A stretch of 14,036 nucleotides of DNA from an uncultured Oscillospiraceae bacterium (lineage in GTDB: Bacteria; Bacillota; Clostridia; Oscillospirales; Ruminococcaceae), in NCBI GenBank assembly GCA_900555435.1, contig USLH01000054.1:1-14036 (forward strand). Direction: 5' to 3'. The notes under the pieces were generated by a model. It had not been told where the DNA came from, ran no database searches, and saw nothing but the letters and a program-made list of their open reading frames with translations. How positions within the stretch are numbered: position 1 is the first letter of the stretch; every line of letters begins with the position of its first letter. Shown piece by piece: positions 6,547 through 13,525 of the stretch. Both the position numbers and the translations under genes were made by a program.

Positions 6547-9500
6547 TTATACTTTTGCCTGTTCATTGAAGTCTTTTTGAATAGCCTGCAGGGTGCTCAT
6601 GATCTCCCGCAGGCAGCTTAAAGAATCCTGCCCCTTCAGCTTGACGGCAAGATAAGGGGAGGAGCCGGCGTTGATCGTGACCCGCCCCTTCATCCGGGCG
6701 GCCAGGGCGCCTGCCAGATTCAGATCCAGCCGCTCCGGGATCAGGTGGAGGGCGTCGGATTTCTGGTTGATCTCCTTGAAGCCGAACTGGGCGGCGGTGT
6801 TCCGGAGGAGGGCTACGTCGATGAGCCCCTTTACCGACTGGGGCGGTTCCCCGAACCGGTCGATCAGCTCGTCGATGAGATCGGAGCTGTCCTCCTCGGT
6901 TTTGATGGAAGCGATTTTCCGGTAAACGTCGATGCGCTGGGACAGGTTTTCGATGTAGTCCTCCGGGATGTGGGCTTCCAGCTGCATATCCACCAGGCAT
7001 TCGGCGGTGGCGAGGGTGTCCGGGGTTTTCCCCTGTTTTTCCGCCACGGCTTCGGATAAGAGCCGCAGGTACATATCGTAACCCACCGCTTCCATATGGC
7101 CGTGCTGCCGGGTGCCTAAGATGTTTCCGGCGCCCCGGATCTCCAGATCCCGCAGGGCGATGCGGAAGCCGGAGCCGAATTTGGTGAACTCCCGGATGGC
7201 GTTTAACCGTTTGGTGGCAGTTTCCGAGAGCACCTGCCCCCGCTGGAAGGTGAAGTAGGCAAAAGCCCGGCGGCTGGAGCGCCCCACCCGTCCCCGGAGC
7301 TGATAAAGCTGGGAAAGGCCCATCCGGTCGGCCCGCTCGATGACCAGTGTGTTGCAGTTTGCTACGTCCACGCCGGTCTCGATGATGGTGGTGCAGACTA
7401 AAATGTCGATCTCCTGATCCATCAGCTGCTTCCAAATCTTGGATAGCTCCTCCTCCGGCATTTTCCCATGGGCGACCCCTACTCTTGCTTCGGGGATGGC
7501 TTCCTTAATCCGGGCGGCGCAGCCGTGGATGGTCTCGATGTTGTTGTGGATGTAGTAAGCCTGTCCGCCCCGGTGGAGCTCCCGGCGGAGCGCCTCGAAA
7601 ATGACGCCGTCGTCGTGCTCCAGAACATAGGTCTGGACGGGGTGGCGGTTCTGGGGGGCTTCTTCGATGACGCTCATATCCCGGATGCCGCTCATGGCCA
7701 TGTTGAGGGTCGGGGGGATAGGGGTCGCCGACAGGGTCAGCATATCCACCCCCGCCAGCATTTCCTTAAACCGCTCCTTATGGGCAACGCCGAAGCGCTG
7801 CTCCTCGTCGATGATGGCAAGGCCCAGGTCCTTGAAGTGGATGTCCTTTGACACCAGCCGGTGGGTGCCGACTACGATGTCCGCCCGGCCGTTCTGGAGC
7901 TTCTGGACCACCGCCTTCTGCTCTTTGGGGGAGCGGAACCGGGACAAAAGCTCGATCTCGATGGGAAAATTCCCCATGCGGTGCAGGAGGGTCTGGTAGT
8001 GCTGCCACGCTAGGATCGTGGTGGGGCAGAGGATGGCGCACTGCTTCCCGTCCATGACGCACTTGAACGCTGCCCGGAGCGCCACCTCCGTTTTTCCGAA
8101 GCCAACATCGCCGCAGAGCAGCCGCTCCATGGGGACGGGCTTTTCCATGTCCGCTTTAATCTCGGCGATGCAGCGGAGCTGGTCGTCGGTCTCCTGATAG
8201 TCGAAATGGGCTTCAAAATCCCGCTGGTATTCGGTATCCGGGGAAAAGGCGTAGCCTTTCACCTTCATCCGCTGGGCATAAAGGGCGATGAGCTCGTCCG
8301 CCATTTCGTCCACGGCTTTTTTGACCCGTGCCCTCGTCTTCTGCCACTCGCCGGAGTGGAGGCGGTTCAATTTTACCTTGGAGTCCTCCCGGGGGCCGAT
8401 GTACTTGCTGACCAGATCCAGCTGGGTCACGGGGACGTAAAGGGTGTCGGCTCCGGCATACTGGATCTTGATATAGTCTTTCACGATGCCGTGAAGATCC
8501 AGCTTGTGGATCCCGGCGAAGATGCCGATGCCGTGGGCCACATGGACGACGTAGTCCCCTTCCGTCAGATCGGAGAGAGATTTTATTTCCTCCCCTTTCC
8601 GCTTCCGGGGCTGGGTGGAGGGGGCGATCACGGCTTTTCCGGTGGTAGTCAGGGAGAAGCGGATGGTCGGGTATTCAAATCCGGCGGAAAGCGTCCCCGC
8701 CATGACCAGCACTTTCCGGTATTGCAGTGCTTTCAGATCCTTGACGCAGGTGGCGGGAAGCCCCATCCGGGCCAAGTCGTTTGCAAGGGTGGAAGCGGCT
8801 TTCGCCGTTCCCGCCAGCACGACGCAGCAGTACCCCTCTTCCAATAAAGGCATCAGGTCGCTTTGCAGGAGCTTCAAGTCTCCGTTCCAGCCGGAGGACT
8901 GGAGGGGGCTGAGGTTGATGATGTCCTTGATCCCCTCGCCGGAGCCGGTGCGGGCGAAGGTGTCCAGAAGGATCACCCGGTGGGCCTCTATCTTTGCTTC
9001 TGCCTGCTCTGGGCTCAAGAGATAGCTGTCCAAGCCCTTGCAGAGCTGCCCTTCGTCGAAGAGAATCTTCAGATCCTCGCTGTACTGCCAGAAAAGGCCC
9101 CGGGCGCCTTCCCTTGCTTCGGTGCGCTCACTGATGAATAAGGGGGCTTTGTCGAAGTAGTCGAAAAGGGTGGCGAAGGTATCGTATGCCAGGGGGAAGT
9201 ATTTATCCTCCGAAGCCAGCTCCACCCCGGCGTCCAGCTGTTCCAGATCCTTTTCCAGCACGGCTTTTGCAGCGGCGAAATTCTTCCGGTTCCCGAGTTT
9301 TTCACAAAATTCACTGAGCTTTGTGGATAACTCGCCCTCTGAAAATACCACTTCGTTGGCGGGAGAAACGTCGATGCGCTGGACGGTGTCCGTCCGCCGT
9401 TGGGAGTCCAGTTCGAAATAGCTCATGGTGTCGATTTCGTCGCCCCAGAATTCGATCCGGACGGGAGCGGGTTCCTTCGGCGGGGATAAGTCCAGGATCC

Positions 9501-10038
9501 CGCCCCGGATGGAGAACTGGCTGATGCCGTCCACCTGCGGGCGGCGGACATAGCCGGAGCGGGAGAGCTTTTCCGCCAGCTCCTCCATGGAAACGGCGTC
9601 GCCGGGGGAAAGGGAGAAGGTATTGGCAAGGAGCACCTCTTTCGGAATCGTCCGGGTCATGGACGCCTGCATGGAAGCGACTACGATGGACGCCTCCCCT
9701 GCCGCTAAGCGGGAAAGGACACTGAGCCGGGTCTGCTCGTATTCCGTGGAGACTCCCTCCACCTGCCGGTAGGAAAAGTCCCGGTAAGGGAAGAGGAGCG
9801 CCACTTCCCCGGAGGCGGCCATGGAGTTGATGTCCATAACCAGCCGGGCGGCGCTGGTCTCGTCCTGAGTGATGACTAAGACAGGTTCCTCCAGCTCCAC
9901 GGCGGCGGCATAGAGAAAGTGCGCCTTATGGATGGCGGAAAGCCCGACGCAGAGGGCTGGAACCCGTCGGGAGCGCAGGTCCCCGATCATCTGGGTGAAC
10001 GCTTCCAGCCGGGAAGCAACGGTGGAATAGAGTTTCAT
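6547..10038 (-). CDS. mfd: Transcription-repair coupling factor Mfd
   Basis: A 1163-residue Mfd protein, the ATP-driven translocase that pushes stalled RNA polymerase off damaged DNA and recruits UvrA. Seen in order are a UvrB-like N-terminal module (about 1-330, with RRPQVDGISQFSIRGGILDL), the RNA polymerase interaction domain (about 485-560, with EGDYVVHVAHGIGIF), the SF2 helicase core with Walker A GDVGFGKT (643-650), Walker B DEEQ (744-747) and motif VI QLRGRVGRSSRR, then the TRCF C-terminal domain. In motif III the usual PIPRT reads PIPPT (Pro776). ATG 10038 is preferred over the GTG at 10044 because GCGAGG (10044-10049) fits its spacing. The length is typical (1150-1180). It follows pth by 25 bases, a common Firmicutes arrangement, and is followed after 13 bases by the alcohol dehydrogenase. 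Confidence 0.97.
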   Translation of the reverse strand: MKLYSTVASRLEAFTQMIGDLRSRRVPALCVGLSAIHKAHFLYAAAVELEEPVLVITQDETSAARLVMDINSMAASGEVALLFPYRDFSYRQVEGVSTEYEQTRLSVLSRLAAGEASIVVASMQASMTRTIPKEVLLANTFSLSPGDAVSMEELAEKLSRSGYVRRPQVDGISQFSIRGGILDLSPPKEPAPVRIEFWGDEIDTMSYFELDSQRRTDTVQRIDVSPANEVVFSEGELSTKLSEFCEKLGNRKNFAAAKAVLEKDLEQLDAGVELASEDKYFPLAYDTFATLFDYFDKAPLFISERTEAREGARGLFWQYSEDLKILFDEGQLCKGLDSYLLSPEQAEAKIEAHRVILLDTFARTGSGEGIKDIINLSPLQSSGWNGDLKLLQSDLMPLLEEGYCCVVLAGTAKAASTLANDLARMGLPATCVKDLKALQYRKVLVMAGTLSAGFEYPTIRFSLTTTGKAVIAPSTQPRKRKGEEIKSLSDLTEGDYVVHVAHGIGIFAGIHKLDLHGIVKDYIKIQYAGADTLYVPVTQLDLVSKYIGPREDSKVKLNRLHSGEWQKTRARVKKAVDEMADELIALYAQRMKVKGYAFSPDTEYQRDFEAHFDYQETDDQLRCIAEIKADMEKPVPMERLLCGDVGFGKTEVALRAAFKCVMDGKQCAILCPTTILAWQHYQTLLHRMGNFPIEIELLSRFRSPKEQKAVVQKLQNGRADIVVGTHRLVSKDIHFKDLGLAIIDEEQRFGVAHKERFKEMLAGVDMLTLSATPIPPTLNMAMSGIRDMSVIEEAPQNRHPVQTYVLEHDDGVIFEALRRELHRGGQAYYIHNNIETIHGCAARIKEAIPEARVGVAHGKMPEEELSKIWKQLMDQEIDILVCTTIIETGVDVANCNTLVIERADRMGLSQLYQLRGRVGRSSRRAFAYFTFQRGQVLSETATKRLNAIREFTKFGSGFRIALRDLEIRGAGNILGTRQHGHMEAVGYDMYLRLLSEAVAEKQGKTPDTLATAECLVDMQLEAHIPEDYIENLSQRIDVYRKIASIKTEEDSSDLIDELIDRFGEPPQSVKGLIDVALLRNTAAQFGFKEINQKSDALHLIPERLDLNLAGALAARMKGRVTINAGSSPYLAVKLKGQDSLSCLREIMSTLQAIQKDFNEQAKV

Positions 10039-10063
10039 AAACACCTCGCTAGAGAGAAAGGGT

Positions 10064-10660
10064 TCAGGAATTATAAAGGTTCATGGCCTTTTCGATGGCT
10101 CCGGTTATGACAAGCTCTGCGATCTCTTTGCAGTGGGAGGCGGCTTCGTTCAGGCTCTTCCGCTCCGCTTCGGTAAAGGTGGACAGAACCCAGTCCGCCA
10201 GATCGTAGTTGGGGTTCGGTTTTGCGCCGACACCCAGCTTCACCCGGGGGAAATTGTCTGACTGGAGATAGTCGATGATGCTGCGGATGCCGTTGTGGCC
10301 CCCGTGGGTGCCCTTGCGGCGGATCCGGAGCTTTCCCGGCTCCAGAGAAATGTCGTCAAAGAGGACAAGAACGTTTTCCGGCGGGATCTTATAGAAGGAG
10401 GCGGCTTTTTCCACAGCCACGCCGGAAAGGTTCATATAGGTCTGGGGCTTCATGAGCAAGGCCCGCTTCCCTCCGATGGTCACATCGGCGGTGAGGGCGT
10501 CGAATTTGCTCCGGTCGATGGAAACGCCCAGCTGCCGGGCGATCTCGTCCACGGCGATGAAGCCGGCGTTGTGGCGGGTGTTCTGGTATTTCCGGTCGGG
10601 GTTTCCAAGGCCTACGATCAGGTAGGCGATCCCTCCGGTGGATCTTTGAAAAAACGGCAT
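10064..10660 (-). CDS. pth: Peptidyl-tRNA hydrolase
   Basis: A 198-residue bacterial Pth, which cleaves peptidyl-tRNA released from stalled ribosomes so the tRNA can be reused. Signature elements are YLIVGLGNP (13-21), NTRHNAGF with the catalytic H30, KPQTYMNLSG with N77, LFDDISLEPG with the conserved Asp (102-103), and GGHNGIR with N123. The start is chosen at ATG 10660, giving a 12-residue lead before LIVGLGNP; similar leads occur in clostridial Pth proteins, from memory. A strong GGAGGG (10631-10636) lies inside this lead and suggests a possible shorter form starting at the CTG at 10621. The residue after NP is Asp where Gly is usual. It is the first gene of the pth-mfd operon, with a promoter at 10733-10761. 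Confidence 0.95.
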   Translation of the reverse strand: MPFFQRSTGGIAYLIVGLGNPDRKYQNTRHNAGFIAVDEIARQLGVSIDRSKFDALTADVTIGGKRALLMKPQTYMNLSGVAVEKAASFYKIPPENVLVLFDDISLEPGKLRIRRKGTHGGHNGIRSIIDYLQSDNFPRVKLGVGAKPNPNYDLADWVLSTFTEAERKSLNEAASHCKEIAELVITGAIEKAMNLYNS

Positions 10661-10732
10661 AGCAAATGCTTTCCGAAAGCGGCGGAAGGCGGCTTTCGGC
10701 TCTCTCCTTTTCTGATGGATTCGATTACTTTT

Positions 10733-10761
10733 AGTTTACCACAAAATGCGGTCTCCTTCAA
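10733..10761 (-). promoter_or_regulatory. Promoter of the pth-mfd operon
   Basis: On the minus strand, TTGAAG (10756-10761), 17 bases, TAAACT (10733-10738), with TGG just before the -10 (extended -10). Transcription would start near 10726, about 66 bases before the pth ATG. The -35 lies only 8 bases past the T-tract of the preceding operon's terminator, so the two units are tightly packed but separate. Confidence 0.72.
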
Positions 10762-10767
10762 GAAGTT

Positions 10768-10801
10768 CCAAAAAAGTTCCCGGCCTCCGAAGGAAGCCGG
10801 G
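10768..10801 (-). terminator. Intrinsic terminator of the methyltransferase-rsmI-phosphatase operon
   Basis: On the minus strand a 10-bp stem (10779-10801; CCCGGCTTCC with a TTC loop, including one G-T pair) is followed by TTTTTT (10770-10775). It starts just after the histidine phosphatase stop codon. Confidence 0.88.
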
Positions 10802-10807
10802 AAGGGG

Positions 10808-11512
10808 TCAAAGGTCAATCTGGTTTTCAAACTGCAGAGGCAGCCGGTCGGCGTAGATGTGGGAAATATCCGACAGCGCAAGGCACCGGGGGGAGGTGAG
10901 CCCGTCGGGGTTGTTTTTGAACTCCAGGATGGTCACGGAGGAGTGGTTCAAGTCAAAGGAAGACCAGAAGAGCACCGGAGGAATGGCAAGAAGATGGGAG
11001 AGCCAGGTGGTCCCGAAGCCCTGGTGGCAGAAGACTGCTACCCGTTTTTCGCTGGGGGAAACGATCCGGTAGACGCTCCCCTCCCGGCGGTAGCCTAAGC
11101 GCTCGGTAAATTCATCGGAAGCTTTCTGGATCCGCTCGTACCCTGCTTTTGCGTTGCAGTGGCAGAAGGGCTCCGCTTCCCACCACCGCTCCCCCATTGC
11201 CAGCAGCTCCGGGGTCTTTAAACGGTTGGTCTGGTCGTGGAACGCCCATCCCCAGCGGCCGTTCACCTCGCAGGACAGGTCTTCAAAGGCCCGATGCTCA
11301 CTGGTCCACTCTTCGATCTGTGGCTCGATGTTCAGGACCTCGCAGGTGGGAGCAGCCGTCTGCTGTGCCCGGATCAGAGGGGAAACGTAAACCTCGTCCA
11401 GCCCATGGACGGAAAAACGCCGTGCCAGCGCTTCCGCCTGCCGGCGGCCTTTGGGGGTCAGGGAATCGGGATTGTAAATGGGGTCTCCGTGGCGGATGAT
11501 GTAAAGCAGCAT
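10808..11512 (-). CDS. Histidine phosphatase family protein (phosphoglycerate mutase-like)
   Basis: A 234-residue member of the histidine phosphatase superfamily, which includes cofactor-dependent phosphoglycerate mutase, CobC and broad-specificity phosphatases. The phospho-accepting motif is RHG (7-9), followed by LTPKGRRQAEALA, SPLIRAQQTA (R48), the acidic pair E67-E68 as a likely proton donor, and the second catalytic His in CHQG (H163). It has no signal peptide and should act in the cytoplasm. The central region (about 74-145) does not match phosphoglycerate mutase, so glycolysis is unlikely and the substrate is unknown. ATG 11512 has GGAAGGAG just upstream, which overlaps the area of the rsmI stop, and the intergenic gap is only 14 bases. 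It is the last gene of the operon, closed by a strong terminator. Confidence 0.88.
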   Translation of the reverse strand: MLLYIIRHGDPIYNPDSLTPKGRRQAEALARRFSVHGLDEVYVSPLIRAQQTAAPTCEVLNIEPQIEEWTSEHRAFEDLSCEVNGRWGWAFHDQTNRLKTPELLAMGERWWEAEPFCHCNAKAGYERIQKASDEFTERLGYRREGSVYRIVSPSEKRVAVFCHQGFGTTWLSHLLAIPPVLFWSSFDLNHSSVTILEFKNNPDGLTSPRCLALSDISHIYADRLPLQFENQIDL

Positions 11513-11526
11513 GGGGTTCTCCTTCC

Positions 11527-12354
11527 TTATCGCTGCAGCATGGCAGCGTAGATCTCACTTTTTTTGAAGCCGGTCTCGGCGGCAATCTGCTTGGCGGCGT
11601 CGGTCTGTTTCGCTCCGGCTTCCGCAAGGCGGCAAGCGCGGTCCACCGCTTCTTCCAGCGTCACTTCCTCCGGCTCTTCCGGGGAGGCTCCCTCGACGAT
11701 GAGGACAAATTCGCCTTTGGGGGCTTTTTCCTCATAAAGGGCGATGGCGCCGTCAAAGTCGGTGCGGATGACCTCCTGATGAATCTTGGTCAGTTCCCGG
11801 CAGAGGGACAGCCGCCGGTTCCCCAAAACGTCCCGGATGTCGTGAAGGGTGGTCACCAGCTTGTGGGGCGCTTCGTAGAAGATCAGGGTGTGGGTGTCCT
11901 TTTTAAGGCTCTGAAGGTGCTCCATCCGGTTGTGGCGGGTGGTGGAGAGAAAGCCCTCAAAGGCGAACCGGGAGGTGGAGAGCCCGCTTAAGCAGAGAGC
12001 AGAAACTGCCGCGCTTGGCCCGGGGATCACGATGGTGACGATCCCCGCTTCCGCCGCCAGCCGCACCAGATCCTCTCCCGGGTCGGAGATACAGGGCATC
12101 CCCGCATCGGAGACCACCGCCGCGTTTTCTCCGGCTAAGATCCGTTCAATGATGGAATTCCCCCGCTCCCGGAGGTTATGCTCATGGTAGCTGACCATGG
12201 GCTTTTTGATCTCAAAGTGATTGAGCAGCTTTAAGGTGACCCGGGTGTCTTCCGCCGCAATGAAATCCACGGTCCGGAGGGTCTCCACTGCCCGGGGGGA
12301 AAAGTCGGACAGGTTCCCGATGGGGGTGCCGACCACATAAAGAGTTCCGCTCAT
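11527..12354 (-). CDS. rsmI: 16S rRNA (cytidine(1402)-2'-O)-methyltransferase
   Basis: A 275-residue RsmI, which 2'-O-methylates C1402 of 16S rRNA in the decoding centre using S-adenosylmethionine. It belongs to the tetrapyrrole methylase fold. Motifs are GTPIGNL (9-15), AAEDTR (33-38), SDAGMPCISDPG (82-93), IPGPSA (110-115) and the C-terminal GEFVLIVEG segment. The length is normal (about 280). ATG 12354 is chosen because its ATGA overlaps the stop of the upstream methyltransferase by 4 bases, a standard coupled junction, and GAGGAAGC lies before it. The open frame extends to 13044, but that part lies over the upstream gene. Its C-terminal region ends in a helix-turn-like segment typical of RsmI from Firmicutes. 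Confidence 0.95.
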   Translation of the reverse strand: MSGTLYVVGTPIGNLSDFSPRAVETLRTVDFIAAEDTRVTLKLLNHFEIKKPMVSYHEHNLRERGNSIIERILAGENAAVVSDAGMPCISDPGEDLVRLAAEAGIVTIVIPGPSAAVSALCLSGLSTSRFAFEGFLSTTRHNRMEHLQSLKKDTHTLIFYEAPHKLVTTLHDIRDVLGNRRLSLCRELTKIHQEVIRTDFDGAIALYEEKAPKGEFVLIVEGASPEEPEEVTLEEAVDRACRLAEAGAKQTDAAKQIAAETGFKKSEIYAAMLQR

Positions 12355-13097
12355 AGCTTCCTCGCTTTCTGATACGGTGCCTGATACAATGCGTCTGTCC
12401 GACGGGAAAGGCTCCCGTCGGCGTTCCGGACGGCAAAAAGGGGTTCGATCCGAAGCCCCGGCTTCCCGCCGACCCGCCCTTCGATGAGAGAGAGCCAGGG
12501 GACGGCGTCCGCTCGGTCTGCGACCAGAGAGAGCCGCTTCGGTTCCATTCCGTTTTCCCGTAAAGCGGAAAAAGCGTCCGGCAGCCGCTCCGGCTTGAAG
12601 GAAAAGCAGAACCGTCCGCCGAAACGCAGGAGCTTCCTTGCGGCTTTGCAGACTTCCGTAAACGTGCAGCTCCCTTCTGTCCGGGCCGTCGCTTTTTCCG
12701 GATCCGGGGAAGGGCTCCCCTGAAAGTATGGAGGATTGCAGACCACAAGGTCGAAGCGCCTGGGCAGAAGCGCATCCGGCAGCTGCCGCAGATCTCCCTC
12801 TACCGGAAAGATCCGGTCGCCAACGCCGCTCTCCGAAACGGAGTCGGAAAACAGGGAAACAGCCGTTTTTTGAAATTCCAATCCGTATATTTCTTTGCAG
12901 AAATACATTTTGTAAAGCAAAAAGGAGAGGATCCCACATCCGGCGCCCAGATCGACGCAGCGATCTTTGGATTTTGCTTCGGCAAAATCCGCCAACAGAA
13001 AGGCGTCCATATTGAACCGATGGGAAGGGTTGACCGCCAGCCACAGTGCTTCTCCCTGAGGGCCTTCCCCCAGAAATTCAAAAGAACCGGCCGTCAT
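12351..13097 (-). CDS. tRNA1(Val) adenine-37 N6-methyltransferase-like (TrmN6/YfiC family)
   Basis: A 248-residue S-adenosylmethionine-dependent methyltransferase of the TrmN6 (YfiC) family, which in Escherichia coli methylates N6 of adenine 37 in tRNA1(Val). The family's entry sequence is seen at LAVNPSHRFNMDAFLLADF (20-38), the SAM-binding motif DLGAGCG at 49-55 and the N6-amino methylase motif NPPY at 121-124. The pairing with rsmI is common in Firmicutes. ATG 13097 is chosen because GGAGGG (13105-13110) precedes it and the promoter lies just upstream; the open frame continues to 13262, but that part crosses the promoter. It is the first gene of a three-gene operon and overlaps rsmI by 4 bases (ATGA). 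The target base in this organism is inferred by family only. Confidence 0.88.
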   Translation of the reverse strand: MTAGSFEFLGEGPQGEALWLAVNPSHRFNMDAFLLADFAEAKSKDRCVDLGAGCGILSFLLYKMYFCKEIYGLEFQKTAVSLFSDSVSESGVGDRIFPVEGDLRQLPDALLPRRFDLVVCNPPYFQGSPSPDPEKATARTEGSCTFTEVCKAARKLLRFGGRFCFSFKPERLPDAFSALRENGMEPKRLSLVADRADAVPWLSLIEGRVGGKPGLRIEPLFAVRNADGSLSRRTDALYQAPYQKARKL

Positions 13098-13128
13098 ATT
13101 CTCTCCCTCCTTTTGTAGCACTGGTCTC

Positions 13129-13157
13129 ATTTTACCACAAACGCCGGCTCCGTGCAA
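13129..13157 (-). promoter_or_regulatory. Promoter of the methyltransferase-rsmI-phosphatase operon
   Basis: On the minus strand, TTGCAC (13152-13157), 17 bases, TAAAAT (13129-13134), with TGG before the -10 (extended -10). It lies about 31 bases before the methyltransferase ATG. It diverges from the alaS promoter, and the two -35 boxes are 44 bases apart. Confidence 0.75.
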
Positions 13158-13166
13158 GGAAATCGG

Positions 13167-13202
13167 AGGAAAATCCATAGGAAAACCCATAGGAAAACCC
13201 GT
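13167..13202 (+). repeat. Three tandem 12-bp repeats between divergent promoters
   Basis: The unit AGGAAAAYCCAT is present three times head to tail: 13167-13178 (AGGAAAATCCAT), 13179-13190 (AGGAAAACCCAT) and 13191-13202 (AGGAAAACCCGT). The array lies between the -35 box of the methyltransferase operon and the -35 box of alaS, touching the latter. Its role is unknown: it could be an operator, a bent A-tract element, or a neutral tandem duplication. Confidence 0.85.
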
Positions 13203-13230
13203 TGACAACGGCGAGCTTTGATGGTATACT
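13202..13230 (+). promoter_or_regulatory. Strong alaS promoter
   Basis: TTGACA (13202-13207, perfect -35), 17 bases, TATACT (13225-13230), with TGG before it (extended -10). Transcription should begin near 13237, about 290 bases before the alaS ATG, which leaves room for the T-box leader. Confidence 0.88.
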
Positions 13231-13236
13231 TGATCT

Positions 13237-13467
13237 GTTAGAAAGGCTGTGAACAGCTTCACCTGATATCCGCCCCCCCTTCAGAGAGAAGGCCGTCTGC
13301 TGAAAGGTCTTCGGGAATGCGGTTCGGGACGCCGGCTGGGAGCCCCGCATGAACTGCGGCGCAGACCCTGCGTTATCGGGGTTCAAGAGGCGGATTTTTT
13401 GAAAGTCTGCAATTTGGGTGGTACCACGGAGAGACCTTCGTCCCATATTCTGGGGCGGAGTTTTTTT
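13237..13467 (+). promoter_or_regulatory. T-box leader of alaS
   Basis: A T-box riboswitch senses uncharged tRNA and lets transcription continue into an aminoacyl-tRNA synthetase gene. The conserved T-box core GGGTGGTACCACGG lies at 13416-13429, directly before the terminator. In UGGN (13419-13422) the variable base is T, which can pair with the discriminator A of tRNA-Ala. The Stem I distal part is seen in AGAGAG followed by GAAGGCC and GGTCTTC, which pair around a loop containing GCTGAAA. A long helix ATCCGCC (13268-13274) with GGCGGAT (13389-13395) encloses the middle. The specifier is not certain: GAAC (13351-13354) is followed by TGCGGCGCA, which contains GCG and GCA (both Ala), while a GCC lies at 13331-13333. 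Confidence 0.85.
13436..13467 (+). terminator. Regulated terminator of the alaS T-box
   Basis: CTTCGTCCC (13436-13444) pairs with GGGGCGGAG (13452-13460) with some G-T pairs, followed by TTTTTTT (13461-13467). The 5' arm lies just after the T-box core, so the competing antiterminator can form when uncharged tRNA binds. Confidence 0.85.
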
Positions 13468-13525
13468 GTTGGCGCAAATCCTTAAAAACTTGGGAACCAT
13501 ATAGCACCGAAAGGATGATTTTACA

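Noticed and set aside
8206..8847. 213-codon and other long plus-strand open frames inside mfd
   Set aside because: They are complements of a well-supported Mfd gene, with no motifs or ribosome sites; they arise from high GC.
13167..13202. CRISPR array
   Set aside because: The three repeats are only 12 bp, directly adjacent with no spacers, and no cas genes are present.
12351..13262. Longer methyltransferase start at 13262
   Set aside because: The upstream extension crosses the promoter and the 12-bp repeats; the ATG at 13097 has a strong ribosome site and gives the usual family length.
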